Below are positions 22,951 through 33,663 of a stretch of 64,000 nt of DNA, one piece after another. The position numbers were made by a program, and so were the translations under genes. The stretch spans positions 3,410,001 to 3,474,000 of the forward strand of contig JAMYGW020000002.1 of assembly GCA_025617375.2 (NCBI GenBank), in the 5' to 3' direction. The notes beneath the pieces are model-generated. The model searched no databases. It worked only from the letters and a program-made list of their open reading frames with translations, and was not told the origin of the DNA. Position 1 is the stretch's first letter. Every line of letters starts with the position of its first letter. Source of the DNA: Acarospora socialis. Its lineage: Eukaryota > Ascomycota > Lecanoromycetes > Acarosporales > Acarosporaceae.

Positions 22951-24672
22951 CTACGTAAAGTCATAAACAACCAGCGCTTGAGTTCCTAATCCCTTTTCAC
23001 GTAATACGACTACCTTCTCTTCGTCGAAACCGACCCAGCCGGGAGTGACTGCAAGCTCAGCTGCGTTTCCCTCGTCACCGAGCCTGCGGAAAGCGTTACG
23101 CGAAGCACTCACTTCGAGACCGTTATGGACATACTCTCCTGCTTTATCGTCTCTTATGCCCGGTCGCACTTCTACGCTTTCCTCGGCGGCAGTCACACGT
23201 CGTTTCGACAGCCCTCCTTCGAGTTCCCAAACTCGAAGCTCATCACCGCGGGAGCTGACCGAGACGGCCTTGCCCCGATCACCGACGTGAGCCCCTGACA
23301 CGGAGGTGGTGTGGCCCCAGAGTCGCCTTCCATTCCCAATAGAGAGCGCCTCAGTGGTGGAGGTCACCATGTACAGGCTGAGTGTGTTGTCCGGATGCGA
23401 TGCCAAAAGATATGGATGAGAGTATGATAGAGAGGTCGGTTTGGTGGAAGAGGGAAGCCGCTCGGTCATTGTACTCCTCGTAGTAGAGTTTTTCAAGGTT
23501 AATGGCGATGATGGTACTGAAGTAGAATTTGAGTATAATGGTTGGAACCCCTGATCGATGGCTGACGCAAGACGCGACTCCACCACGTCCCCTTCTAAGG
23601 TGAGACGTAACTCTTGAAGTCCGACGGACCACCCTGATAAATACGTGGGCAAGGCATATGCTATGGATGCCGTGATGTGCTGGGACGAACCTCGTAACGA
23701 AAGTGACGATGGTGGCCAGACCGTGTGCGACCGCAATGAAGACAATAACCGAGGAGGATCCAGGATCTCTGTTGTAACTTGCTGCTCTGGCTTTTCTTGA
23801 AAGCAATAAAGGGAAAGGAGCTGGGCTTCTGTCATAGTGAGAATATGTGGGAATGTACATGCAATTGCTGAGATCATGCCATTGGAAGTTGGTGGATGCG
23901 TGTATCGACGGACAAAGGTACCTGCATGTCGTTGCAATTCGTATATGCTGAAGTGGCCGTCTGCGAAGCCAACAGCCACTCGGGCATTCTCGTTCTCTTC
24001 GTCGTAAACATCAACTGCGAGAGCGGTTGGTGCGCTATCGACGAGTTGCGTAGCCTCGGCGCTCCCAAGAGGAATACTTGCAATGAGCTTCTGTTCCCCT
24101 CTCATGCTCCATGCTCGAAGTCCAGCTGCGGAGTCAGCCGTGAACACAAGGCCTTGATGCAATCTGACCAGAAGAGGTGGCACAGGAGGCTGCTCAGCGA
24201 CTAGAATTTCGCTGACATCGCATCTTCCTCGGGACCAGTTGTCGCGAAGCTTATACTGTCTCTTCCAGTTTGGGTTTCTCCCTTCGCTGACCAGATGACT
24301 GTCGTTTAGCCACTTTGACACCCTTGACGAGTATGTCAAACTGCGTACAAATTCGTCGTTGTCCCTTATGCCTGGTATTCGGGAAGCTCGGGGGCGCACG
24401 AAACGATTGTAGTACGCCGACTTCCATAGTTGAGAATCGCCTGCTATTTCGTTGAAGCGATGGGATAACCTAACTAATTAGCAAGGCTTGATCTAAATGG
24501 TGGGCCGACCAGCGTACCTTTGGCATGTTGTTAGATTCGGAACTGGGAGGTGGGATAGCACTCTTAGTAGAAGCTCGTCGCTCAGAGTTGAAAGCTTATC
24601 GATGTGGCTGTAGCGTGCACGTTTAGAAGTATGGTCCTCCGAAGTCACAACTGATCGAGCTCGCTTGGGCAT
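22951..24672 (-). CDS. F-box protein with C-terminal beta-propeller-like repeats
   Basis: Two exons (24518-24672 and 22951-24469) give 557 residues. The F-box is split by the intron and is rebuilt on splicing: LSTLSDELLLRVLSHLPVPN, then LTTCQRLSHRFNEIAGDSQLWKSAYYNRF at about residues 26-75. This makes the upstream ATG at 24672 the right start. After a basic linker the remainder has repeating units with WD-like endings (GLRAWSM, FSIYELQ, LSLYMV, LRVWELEG), consistent with a propeller. Such proteins are substrate receptors of SCF (Skp1-cullin-F-box) ubiquitin ligases; the substrate is unknown. S. pombe pof-type F-box/WD proteins are the closest idea, without certainty. It is transcribed divergently from the Ctp1/Sae2 gene across 202 bp. 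Confidence 0.85.
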
Positions 24673-24874
24673 ATCTCTAAGCAGATATCTGTATCGATAC
24701 AGACTTCTGTACTCCGTAGATTAGTACGAATATGCGTGATGCTCTTTGTAGTGGCGCTGCAGCCCCGGGCTTGCTTATCTAATGCAACGCTATCGGGGGC
24801 TTCCCGTCAAATACTGTACTTCGCGTTCGACAACAGACTACCCAAAGCGTCAGCGCGCTCATGGACGATAATCA
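24673..24874. promoter_or_regulatory. Divergent promoter between F-box and Ctp1/Sae2 genes
   Basis: Only 202 bp separate the two start codons, so the genes must share a bidirectional promoter. The segment contains paired GCAGATATC/GATACAGA-like words around 24680-24705 but no obvious TATA box. Co-regulation is inferred from layout only. Confidence 0.5.
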
Positions 24875-27716
24875 ATGGAATCTCTTCAGACCGCACGTAC
24901 AAACCTTTTCGACTCATTCAATAGGGAGTTCTATACATTGGAAAAGGCTCTATCTGAGGAGCTTGCTCGTTGTACGTCTCTCTCCTGTTTTCCATGCCAC
25001 ACCTCTGTAACCCCATATCGCCTTGGTGTATCAGATTACGCGACAGTTATCTATTGTTGAGTGCTCACATTGTGATCGTGTAGCAGCCAAAGTCAATGAG
25101 AGGTACGAGAATATCATCAACGGCGAACCTACTGTACCCTATAAAGCATACGAGGCTCTCAGAGAGAGATACGCTAGCTTAACCCGACAATACTCGAACC
25201 TTCAGAATGCGCATAACAAGACAATTGAGAAATGGAGGTTGGCGAAAGCGCATATCAAAACTTGGGAAACGTATCATGAGAAATGCAAGGCCAGAGAGCG
25301 AGCGAAAGCCTTGAGGGAGCAAGGTGTCGAAGGCAGCAGAGACCATGGCTCGGATGCACGTGCTACAAGAGTAGCCCCAATTGCTAATGACAGACCCACA
25401 CTTCCTGTTCAGCTTGAAAAATCAGCAATGCCCTCTGTGCCACCCATATCGAAGCCCGATCTAACTCCAAGGCCAGCCTCCCATCAACAGGGCCTAGCGA
25501 AACCGCTCGAAGTACACAACGACAGCTCCACCTCTTCCTCTGTAGTCAATCAGCGGAATGATAGCGTGCAGACTGGTGTAGAAGGTGTCAGAACTCGAGC
25601 CCATCCGGAAGCTTCTACTCATCAAGATGGCGAAGCTTATGGTCTGGGACATGGTGGTAATGAGTTGCCAACGCCTAAGCCTGATAGCAGCTTTGAAGCA
25701 CCAGCAGGCAGGAATTTGAGGCCAGACACATCCGGATATTCGTCTGATCAGCCAGTGATTGTATCTGAGAGATCATTGAAGAAACGCAAGCGAAACTCGA
25801 AGGTCCACACTCCCAGCATTTCAGTCAACGAAGATTTTCAAGAAGTGGGCAGCGTGGCGAAACCTATTCAAGTGAAAAGTGAAAATAATTCAAGCAGTCC
25901 GGCACAAGCGGCCGGACGTCGGGGAGATCTGGTGATGCAGGATAGCTTGGATCTGGATGATGTCGGGGCACGACTGATCACACCTAGAAAACGTCGCAGA
26001 CTTCAAGAACTGCTACGAATATCTCAATCGAATCCGTTGACTGCAGGCGAAGGCGTAAAGGTGGGCCAGACTGCACAGGATAATCCACCTCTGGAGTGGC
26101 CGACGGAGCATGGCTTTGTCATGAAGTTGAATTTGGCAACCAAATTGAGTGAGACAAACGACCAGGATAGAGCAGGTCTGTTCTCGGATCCCAAACAGCC
26201 GATTGAGACTGGGAAGAGCACAGGGCCTTGGATCGAACCCAAAAAGCAGCTCAATGCGGCGATTCACAAAATATTCTCAGATAGAAATGACGGCTCTCTG
26301 GAAGCGAGCCCTAGCTTGCAGCGACTGAAACAACCGCTGCGGAGATTCAATGCGAACACACTGCGTCCTCAAAGCCCGGAACGACTCAACATTCCTGCTG
26401 AGGATTTATCATTAGAGGCGCCGAACACATCGGACAAGGGCAATGACCAGGAAGGACTTAGGTTGCAGTTCTTGCAAGTTGACGATGAGCCTGTTCGAGC
26501 TTCCAGTGCGCCTCCTGAGACGGATACATCTAGCAAGCACCATCCTAAAACGCCAGCTGCTGCCAAGGCGGAAGCCGCAAAGGTCTTGCAGCCCACTAAC
26601 CCGAATGCACAGATACAGCCTCGGACTAGCGGATCAAGGTCAACTCATAAAGCCCAGAATCGAAAAGTTAGACCTGACAGGGTTGCTGATCGCGTGCCCT
26701 TAGTTACGGAGGATGGAGAGAACTTTAGTGAAAGCAGCCTCCGTCGCGGGGCAAAGTTTGTCACAGATGGCCCTGAGGCAACCGGCAAACCTCCACGCCA
26801 GCATGGCCAGGAGAAAGTAGACCTACAGGTTCATAGAAGACTAGCCTCTTTGCTCGATGAACCTTCACCGGAAAAATCTCTGTTATCACCCACAAGTCCT
26901 TCCATTAAAGCAAAGGCAAAGTCAAAATCACCCTCAAGGGCCAGCGCCCATTCGCGAATAGCGGATAACGCCAGCCATAATCCAGGTAACTTCGGCGCAA
27001 CGGTGGACACCCCAAGTCGCGGACGCAGTCCGCTGGAACATCTTCGAAAGAGATGTGACCGTTCTTCACTTCCAGGTCAGCACTCCCCTCCAACCTCATC
27101 CAACGACCCTGACCCTGGCCCGATCGACCCGGACCACGAACCCCTCCGTGCCCGCCCTTTGCACCGCCTTGGACCGGATGACTTCAAAATTAACCCCAAC
27201 AACAACCAAGGACTCGACTACGCCTTCACCGAAGTCGTCCGCAATCACGATCAGCGTAGATGTCTCCCAGGCTGTACCCGCCCCTCCTGCTGCGGCTCCG
27301 CATTCCGCAAACTCGTCGAAATTGGCGGTCTTCCGACCCCTCGCACCTCCGGCCTTTGGAGTTCCTCTCCACCGGAAGACAACGACAAAGACACGCAAGA
27401 GCAGGCTGATGCACGTTTGCTGAAAGAGTATCTGGGACCAGACCATGAGCGTCGCCTGAAGGGAATGTCGGAGGCCGATAGGAAAGAGGCACTGTTGGAC
27501 GCGAAGACGAGGGCGTTTGCGAATGAGCATGGACGGCATCGGCAGGCATTTGAGCGCCGTGCGACGCCGCCGGGTTTCTGGCGGACGGATATGCCCAGCA
27601 CACAGGAGGTGGAGATGGATCGTGAGGAGGCGAGGGTGCTGGAGAGGAAGAAGGTCGAGGAGATGTATAGGGAGGCAATGAGGGAAGGGGGAAGGTGGAG
27701 GTTTAGGGATGAGTAG
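24875..27716 (+). CDS. DNA endonuclease activator Ctp1/Sae2/CtIP
   Basis: Ctp1/Sae2/CtIP proteins activate the Mre11-Rad50 nuclease to start resection of DNA double-strand breaks. Two exons (24875-24971 and 25084-27716) give 909 residues. The N-terminus (about 1-110) is coiled-coil-like and would tetramerise. The centre is a long disordered Ser/Pro/Lys-rich stretch. The C-terminal ~150 residues are the Sae2/Ctp1 domain: CLPGCTRPSCC, AFANEHGRHRQAF with the RHR motif, then TPPGFWRTDMPSTQE. A frame opening at 25023 would read through the intron, but splicing from ATG 24875 restores a continuous coiled coil and a normal N-terminus. The acceptor is a tandem TAGCAG, so use of the second AG would drop one residue. 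The domain call is strong; the middle region is not diagnostic. Confidence 0.9.
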
Positions 27717-28600
27717 AGTCGGGAGTTGATTGTGAGGATTGTAGCGTTGTGTTGATTGGTTTGAGCTGGAAGAGCGAAGGGTGGGTGATAAGAATAGTCG
27801 AGAAAGCAGGGGTAGGCAGATGCTAGGGTTTTGGCTATGGCTACCGCTACGGATATACTTCTACTTGCGGCTATGGCTATGGCTATGGCTTTGGCTGTAG
27901 TTAGGCTTGGCTGTTTTGATGACAGAGTTGGAACTTTTAGGCTTGGATCGTGCTCTAGGGTTCTCAAGCTAGAAAAGATTGTAACCTAGCACAGTACTCC
28001 CCAGACCTCACTTCTCAAGAACATCCACTTCATGGTGCCTCCTTGGACTGACAGTCGCAATTCAAGACCGATACCCCCTTAGTCATAGTCACCTACCTAC
28101 GCTACATTACCTTCTAGCACTACCTGTCCGACATTCAGCTTCGCCTTTTGATACTATGCCCTTTTTTCATTTGTTTTCTATGATTCAGTTCACTCCATCT
28201 CTTTCTGTTCTTCCACGCTGTGCCCTTACCTCACGTTGACCTTCATTCCGTGCTGATATCCAGATTGGGAGGGTTTGTCTCTGCCATGGGTTGTGGCGGT
28301 AGACGTCCAATTCTACCTTTATTCGGAACAAAGGACAACACTACACTATATTGTCTGTACTCCCACAAACTTATGCACTTTTGTACGTAGGTTATGAATC
28401 ACGGGTAGATATTTCTGGTCGGCTGGGTAGATTGAGAGTGGTATTTGTTGAAATGCTGTACTGGATAAGTAGATTAGAATTGAATATTAGGGCTCAGAGA
28501 GCTTCGTGTGTGGGCGGAAGATTCATCCAAGCGCACATCAGAATCTTCGACGTAATCTAACCCACTTCCTCTGTCATCTCATCTAAGTAGTGCCGATCTA
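27717..28600. other. Intergenic region with C/T-rich tract
   Basis: About 880 bp with no gene supported. A GGCTAT-type simple repeat lies near its left end (listed separately) and 28060-28240 is C/T-rich. A 238-codon open frame antisense to the Ctp1 3' end runs into this region but has no motif and is a composition shadow. Confidence 0.5.
27830..27903. repeat. GGCTAT simple repeat
   Basis: About 74 bp dominated by GGCTAT/GGCTTT hexamers with some decay, in the presumed 3' UTR of the Ctp1/Sae2 gene. Confidence 0.7.
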
Positions 28601-29626
28601 TCACTTTGCACCAACCAAGCCCTGCAAAAGATACCACACCGCAACTGCCACCGCTGCAATTCCCGCTCCGACCACCAATCCGCTTCGCAGGATCCTCACG
28701 CCTGCCCTCTTGAACACGATCCCCAGCTTCTCCTGCATGACCGCCGTCTCATTCCCCCTCGGAAACGGCGTGTTCGGCACCTCGTTTCCCAGAAACGTAC
28801 ACAGCGGCTCCCAGCCCACCGCGCCTAGCTCGAGCTCCAGCAGCCTCTCCTTCGGCGTAAGGCGTCTGACCAGCTCGTAGTGCTCAAGATAAACCTTCTT
28901 GGCATTAGCCCTCAACTCCGCGCGGCTGCGGGCACGGAAAAACAACGTCCAAATGCGGTAGGAAAGTCTCGTTATGGGTCCCAGGAGCTGGGGATCCCAC
29001 TGGGCGAGCTGCAAGGAGCCCGAGTAGAAGGAGTAGCGCATGACGATGTCGTCGAAGGACCTGTACCAGTCGTCGAGATCGCGGCCGACCAGCACCACTT
29101 TGGCGTCCGGGTAGGCGGCGATCAGCTCGGGCGCGAAGCAGATGGCCGGCATGTCGCAGACGGCGGCGCAGTGGCCGAGCAGCTGGTCCCATTCGGCGCG
29201 GCCGAAGGGCGGGCGCGTGGGCGAGGGGGAGTATTTGCCGTCGAAGGCGGCTTCCCACATCTCGCAGTCGCGGATGTTGTGGTAGAGGGAGAAGTGGTGG
29301 TAGGTTTCGTGGTAGCCGAGTTGGCGGAGGGCGGCTTGCATGGCTGGTGGTAGGGGCCGTTAGCTTGGGGATGGTGTCTGTGCTCGAGGGGCGGGTGCAG
29401 AGGTGGGGTGGTGCTTCTGAGGCGTTGGCGAGGAATACGTACAGTGTGTTCCGGTGCGTGACATGCCGAGTGAGAGGACCTGCATCGGAACGACACGCTT
29501 GCAGGTGCGCCGGTCGATGTTGGAGTCTGGGATGAAAAGCTCGGGGTGTCTCTCATGTTCGCTGAGTGGCGCCATCTTCGCCGGACACGAAGGATCTTTG
29601 GGTCTGGTAATCAAAGGTAGAGGCAT
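28601..29626 (-). CDS. Sulfotransferase-like P-loop protein with C-terminal membrane anchor
   Basis: Two exons (29443-29626 and 28601-29343) give 308 residues. The P-loop VLSLGMSRTGTHS, spliced across the intron to SMQAALRQLGY, is the 5'-phosphosulfate-binding loop of the fungal sulfotransferase-like family (Pfam Sulfotransfer_4 type). Other family blocks are YHNIRDCEMWEAAFDGKY, the mid-protein YPDAKVVLVGRDLDDWYRS (equivalent of the 3'-phosphate site) and the conserved FLGNEVPNTPFPRGNE. A single hydrophobic segment at the extreme C-terminus (LVVGAGIAAVAVAVWYLL) suggests a tail anchor. The usual start is the first ATG (29626); an in-frame ATG 17 codons later is also possible. The natural substrate of this fungal family is not established, so sulfotransferase activity is inferred from fold only. 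It is divergent from the DUF488 gene. Confidence 0.85.
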
Positions 29627-30302
29627 GATGATGGTATTACGGGGTATATATTAATGAATCAAGACAGTGAATGACCTTGTTAGTGGATTGTGTTAAATGA
29701 TCTCCCAGAGTTCAATGAAGGGTCAGCCCTCTAGAAATGGGAACCACAAGCTATACAGAGAATATAGAGACTGTTTGAGACATGACATGATACTGTGCTG
29801 CTCTTGCAGGAGCAGGACGAAAAGCGTATAGGTTTCATTACGGTAGTATGGCACACCGCAAGCCACACGACGGATAGAGCAAAAGAGAACGCACACATCT
29901 GAGATAGCAAGTTCGTAACTGACAAATAATCTATCAGACTCTCAACGATGAAGGTAGTACCTGTTGTATCGTCACCTTGCATCGAGATGCGAAGTTTAGT
30001 CTCAATGCTTATAAGTGTGCAGAATTTGACGGTAATGAAATCATAGTCTGTTCAGCAGCCATCGGCAAGTTTGCAGCACAGCTTCCATAGAAGTCTTTGA
30101 TGCAGCTGCATGAACTACAGACTACCTAGACGTCTTGTACCCTGAACTTTACCGACTGGTACCAGATCAAGACTAGCACGCAATCATATATTCTCCTTCT
30201 CCGAGTCTACGATCATCAACACCCGGAAAAGAAAATGGCAGAGCCCCCCTCCCCCACCCAGTCACATCTCACGAACCCGCTAAGCCATGCTCAACCATCT
30301 AG
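29627..30302. other. Divergent intergenic region; may hide the 5' exon of the DUF488 gene
   Basis: About 675 bp between the sulfotransferase-like start codon and the first firmly read part of the DUF488 gene. No separate gene is supported. An ATG at 30236 opens a 24-codon frame that ends at 30307 and is out of phase with the DUF488 frame. The sequence CGCTAAG...CATCTAG at about 30276-30302 looks like a branch point plus acceptor. Confidence 0.4.
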
Positions 30303-31037
30303 GTAACCACCCGCCTTACCTCCAAGAAGCGCAAAACTCCCCCGTCACCGACCGCCGACGCCGAAACCCCGTCCCTATCCTCCGCTCCTCGCTCCACCAA
30401 ACCCCGTCCTTCCTCCCCACCAGCAACGTCCAGGCCCTCTACCCACCTTGCACCAAAACCCTCCCCCTCCCACTCCCCTCCCCAACAAACAATCTCCACC
30501 ATCGGCCACGGCACCCGCTCCCTCGACGCGCTCATCTCCCTCCTCCACGCCGCCCACATCACCACCCTAGTCGACATCCGCTCCATCCCGCGCTCGCGCA
30601 CCAACCCGCAATTCAACCGCGACGCATTGACCAGCTCCGCGTCGTTAAGGGAGCAAAACATCGCCTACGTCTGGATGGGCGATACCCTCGGCGGGCGTCG
30701 CAACGCGCAGCAGCCTGATGTCGGGCGGCATACGGCGCTGCGGGTCGTGGCGTTCAGGAATTATGCGGGGTATATGGGGACGGAGGGGTTCAAGCGAGGG
30801 CTGAGGGAGTTGAAGGAGTTGAGTGTGGAGGCGGGAGGTGGGGTGGCGGTTATGTGTAGCGAGACGGTTTGGTGGAGGTGTCATCGGCGGATGGTGGCTG
30901 ATGCGTTGGTTACGGAGGGGTTGGGGGTGAGGCATCTGGGGTTGGGCGGGAAGGGAGAGGCGCCGGAGCATAGAAGATGGGAGGTTTGTCGGGTGGGGGA
31001 AGATGGGGGGCTGGTGTATGATGTAGCGCTCAAATAA
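30303..31037 (+). CDS. DUF488-domain protein (5' end unresolved)
   Basis: The frame is continuous from 30303 to the stop at 31037 (244 residues) but has no ATG at its left end, so a short 5' exon probably lies upstream of the CTAG acceptor at 30299-30302. The first ~60 residues are Ser/Pro/Lys-rich and disordered. The DUF488 domain follows, starting STIGHGTRSLDALISLL, then VDIRSIPRSRTNPQFNRD, the small loop YVWMGDTLGGRR, FRNYAGYM and the C-terminal VAVMCSETVWWRCHRRMVAD. This last block carries the family's conserved Cys/Glu and CHR residues. Family members are small alpha/beta proteins of unknown biochemical role. The stop lies 59 bp from the stop of the convergent minus-strand membrane-protein gene, so 3' UTRs must overlap. 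Confidence 0.85.
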   Translation, partial: VTTRLTSKKRKTPPSPTADAETPSLSSAPRSTKPRPSSPPATSRPSTHLAPKPSPSHSPPQQTISTIGHGTRSLDALISLLHAAHITTLVDIRSIPRSRTNPQFNRDALTSSASLREQNIAYVWMGDTLGGRRNAQQPDVGRHTALRVVAFRNYAGYMGTEGFKRGLRELKELSVEAGGGVAVMCSETVWWRCHRRMVADALVTEGLGVRHLGLGGKGEAPEHRRWEVCRVGEDGGLVYDVALK

Positions 31038-31096
31038 TGAGTTATTTTGGAGATCAAAGAGAAGAGGGGAAAGATGTGTGGCTTGAATTATAGGTC

Positions 31097-33175
31097 TCAG
31101 AGGTAAGGCCGATTCTTCTTTAACCGAGAAGCACTGTCTGCCTCGCCGTCGGTGAAGGTCAGTGCGATGTGACCGACGTCGTCGGACCAGCTGACGTCTT
31201 CCAGTTTGACCGGAACATTCTTCAACAGTCTGGCCCTCTCGAGACCGTCGAGCGTGGAGCCACCGGGATGGAGAGGCGTATACTGGTTGTCTCTGGTCAT
31301 TGACGAAACAAAACCCAGGATATCCGGACCCAGCAGACGGTGCTTGAGTACAAGGCCGGCGATGGCGCAGAACTGAAGCATGCCAGAGCAGATCATCATT
31401 ATGGCAAGCCATGAACGATTGCTGACGTAAACTATCTGGTAGTTCGTGACAGTGGCGTTTGTGTTATGAGGCAAAAACTGGGACGAATACTTGCCGTCAA
31501 GATGGTTGTTAACGTCGGAGTCCCCCGTTTGGTAGTTGGGTGCCAACCCAGTCTGATAGAAGGTGTTGAATAGCAAGGCGAAGCGCTCGGTGAAGACGTT
31601 TTTGGGTAACTTGTAAAGCGCTACCGGAGCCATCATGTACGGCGTGCTAGGGTTGTTGATGAATTGCTCAGTCACAGTAGGAAGTTGGATACCCGCACCG
31701 TCACCCGTTGCTGTGGTAAACGCATTGAACATCTTGTCAGACACAGTAAAATTGTCGAACGGTGTTGTCGTTGCGGCTCTGCGATCAGTCTCCGAAAGGC
31801 GCATGCGATCCACCGAGCATCGGCTGTGTTGGCATTGAACGTGAGACTCGACTCGTACACTAGTGATCGTGCAATTCGCCAGAGACAAACCCGAATCACT
31901 ACCACTCTCAGCCCTTGATCCGAAGAGGAGATTCTGTGGTTGGCTGGCCGACGTGGTTGAGGATCTACCTTTTGCAAATGGTTGGGTTGTATCAAGAAAA
32001 AGAGACTCTGTGAGGAGGCCCCCGTTGAGGAGCTCAGAGGCATTATGAATCTGAAAATTCTTAATAGTAGAATCTAGATTAATGCTGTTCACATATTCCA
32101 GAGATTGGCAGTCAATGTCGAAATAAGTAGACTCCATGGTGAAGTTGACTGAGTCACCGTCGGGCCGTCCAACTACTGGGAGTCCCAGTAGTGAAGAGTA
32201 GACGGCATCCTGCGTGACTGGAACCCATGGATTGCCGCTTGTTGGCCGGTTAGCCAGTTTGTCGTAGACTGGTATTTTGATGTTGCCCCAATTATCCATG
32301 CTGGACTGTCTGATTGACTCAGGAGCTAAAATAGCTGCTGTATAGATCGCAGCAATCACATAGCCTGTTGTATTTTGGTTGTTAATGTCGCCAAAGTAAG
32401 TGGTCTGATTGGTGCTTAGATATCGTAATTCTGCTGAGGATATGTTAGGACGTTGCATCGTGCTGAGGAGTCTCAGAGCAGACTGCCCTCCCAAGGGTGA
32501 CAGTGCCCAGACCAGTATAAGGCAGATTCCAAAGGGTCCGAAGCTGCGGAGATAGTAATGTGTTTCAACCGTACTGAAAAGAGTGTGACTTCCCATCAGT
32601 TGCTCGATATCCTGCCATTGATCAGCTTAGAAGCGGATGAGCCCTTGGATAGAGATCAGCATACTCCAAGTTTGGCGCCGTGCTCCGCCTTATACCGAGC
32701 AAATGTCTTCAAAGTTGATCCCACCAAAGCTGCGAACATGATGGGAAAGATGGTAGGGCCAAGGAGGGTCGCTCGCTGCACCGTTTCACCCCAATGTGAG
32801 AGAGGTTTTCCATCGAGGTTGGCAGTCGTCACACCCATCGCTACACATTGTCAACAAAAAGCTTCGTACCTGAAGATACTGACGCTCACCAAGAAACAAG
32901 AGGGGTAGCAACGCCAGGGCGCCATTGACCAAGCCCAAGCTAAGTCTGGAAAGTACTGTTCTCGAAAGTGGTCGAGGGGCTATCGGCCAGCCTTTCGGAG
33001 ACACATGTGCTTCGAGACCACCAGACTTGACTTGATTAACAGTTATCGAGGAAAACGCCGGACTACTGTACAAAGTGTCTTCTGTTGACGCTGTCGAGAG
33101 TAGCTCAATGTCGCTGGTCTGATGAGTGTAAGAAGGCTGTCGCTGAGAATCGCTCAACCTGGGCAGGAGAGACAT
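31097..33175 (-). CDS. Fungal multi-pass membrane protein of unknown function with large glycosylated loop
   Basis: Three exons (32890-33175, 32665-32840, 31097-32611) splice in phase to 658 residues. The cytosolic N-terminus is polar. Three hydrophobic segments follow: LVNGALALLPLLFLA, GPTIFPIMFAALVG, and FGPFGICLILVWALSPLGG after the conserved-looking LEQLMGSHTLFSTVETHYYLRS-type block, which starts at exon 3. A ~350-residue loop then carries many N-x-S/T sites (for example NQTTYF, NTTGY, NFTMES, NCTITS) and scattered cysteines, so it should be extracytoplasmic. A final TM (SWLAIMMICSGMLQFCAIAGLVL) precedes a ~90-residue polar tail. This architecture is common among uncharacterised Pezizomycotina proteins; I cannot name a function. 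No damage seen. Confidence 0.75.
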
Positions 33176-33190
33176 TATACGTGTAACAGC

Positions 33191-33663
33191 TTATACCGAG
33201 GCACTGTGTTCAAGCAAGTTCTGAAACAAGTTGCTCGTACATAGAGAAATAGAGGGGAGTATCTGCTGCTTCGATAACAGACATAAGGCCACCACTATGC
33301 GTTCAATCAAAGAGAGATTGAGCTGTTTGCCATAGCCATTAGGAAAGATCCCAGTTTTCTCTTGGATCTGTCAAGAAGATAGGCGAAGCGCGTTGCTCAT
33401 ATACTCACCCCATAGGCAAAATAGTACAGGGCTAGCCAGTAGATGATGGAATCATCTGAAAGGGGCCAGAAGTTGAGCGAGAAATTTCCGGCGTTCAGCT
33501 GTCACTTACATCCAATGACAGAGGCTTGCAGTGCTATGACCAAATTCTCGGTGTGCACACCTCGGAGGAAAAGAAATTGTAGAGCCCACACATATCGAAT
33601 AATCGCTACACAGGTCATTTGAGGCTGTAAAGTAAGGGTCCAATAAAAAGTGATCGAGTACAT
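33191..33663 (-). CDS. Possible small membrane protein, three exons, unknown family
   Basis: Three open segments (33510-33663, 33409-33455, 33191-33367) join in phase through canonical introns of 54 and 41 bp. They give 125 residues from ATG 33663 to a stop at 33191-33193. The product has hydrophobic stretches (VAIIRYVWALQFLFLRG, SIIYWLALYYFAYG, LIERIVVALCLL). The agreement of phases and the membrane-like text argue that this is coding. However, the stop lies only 15 bp upstream of the start codon of the next minus-strand gene, too tight for two independent fungal genes. It may be a remnant, an upstream reading frame, or the 5' portion of a gene whose remaining exons I misplace. I do not recognise the family. 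Confidence 0.35.

Noticed and set aside
27251-27967. 238-codon open frame on the minus strand over the Ctp1/Sae2 3' end
   Set aside because: It lies antisense to the conserved Sae2 domain, is Ser/Ala-rich without motifs, and runs into a simple repeat. It is a composition shadow.
28880-29353. 157-codon plus-strand frame
   Set aside because: It is exactly antisense to the conserved GC-rich sulfotransferase-like gene and contains only Gly/Val/Ala-rich text.
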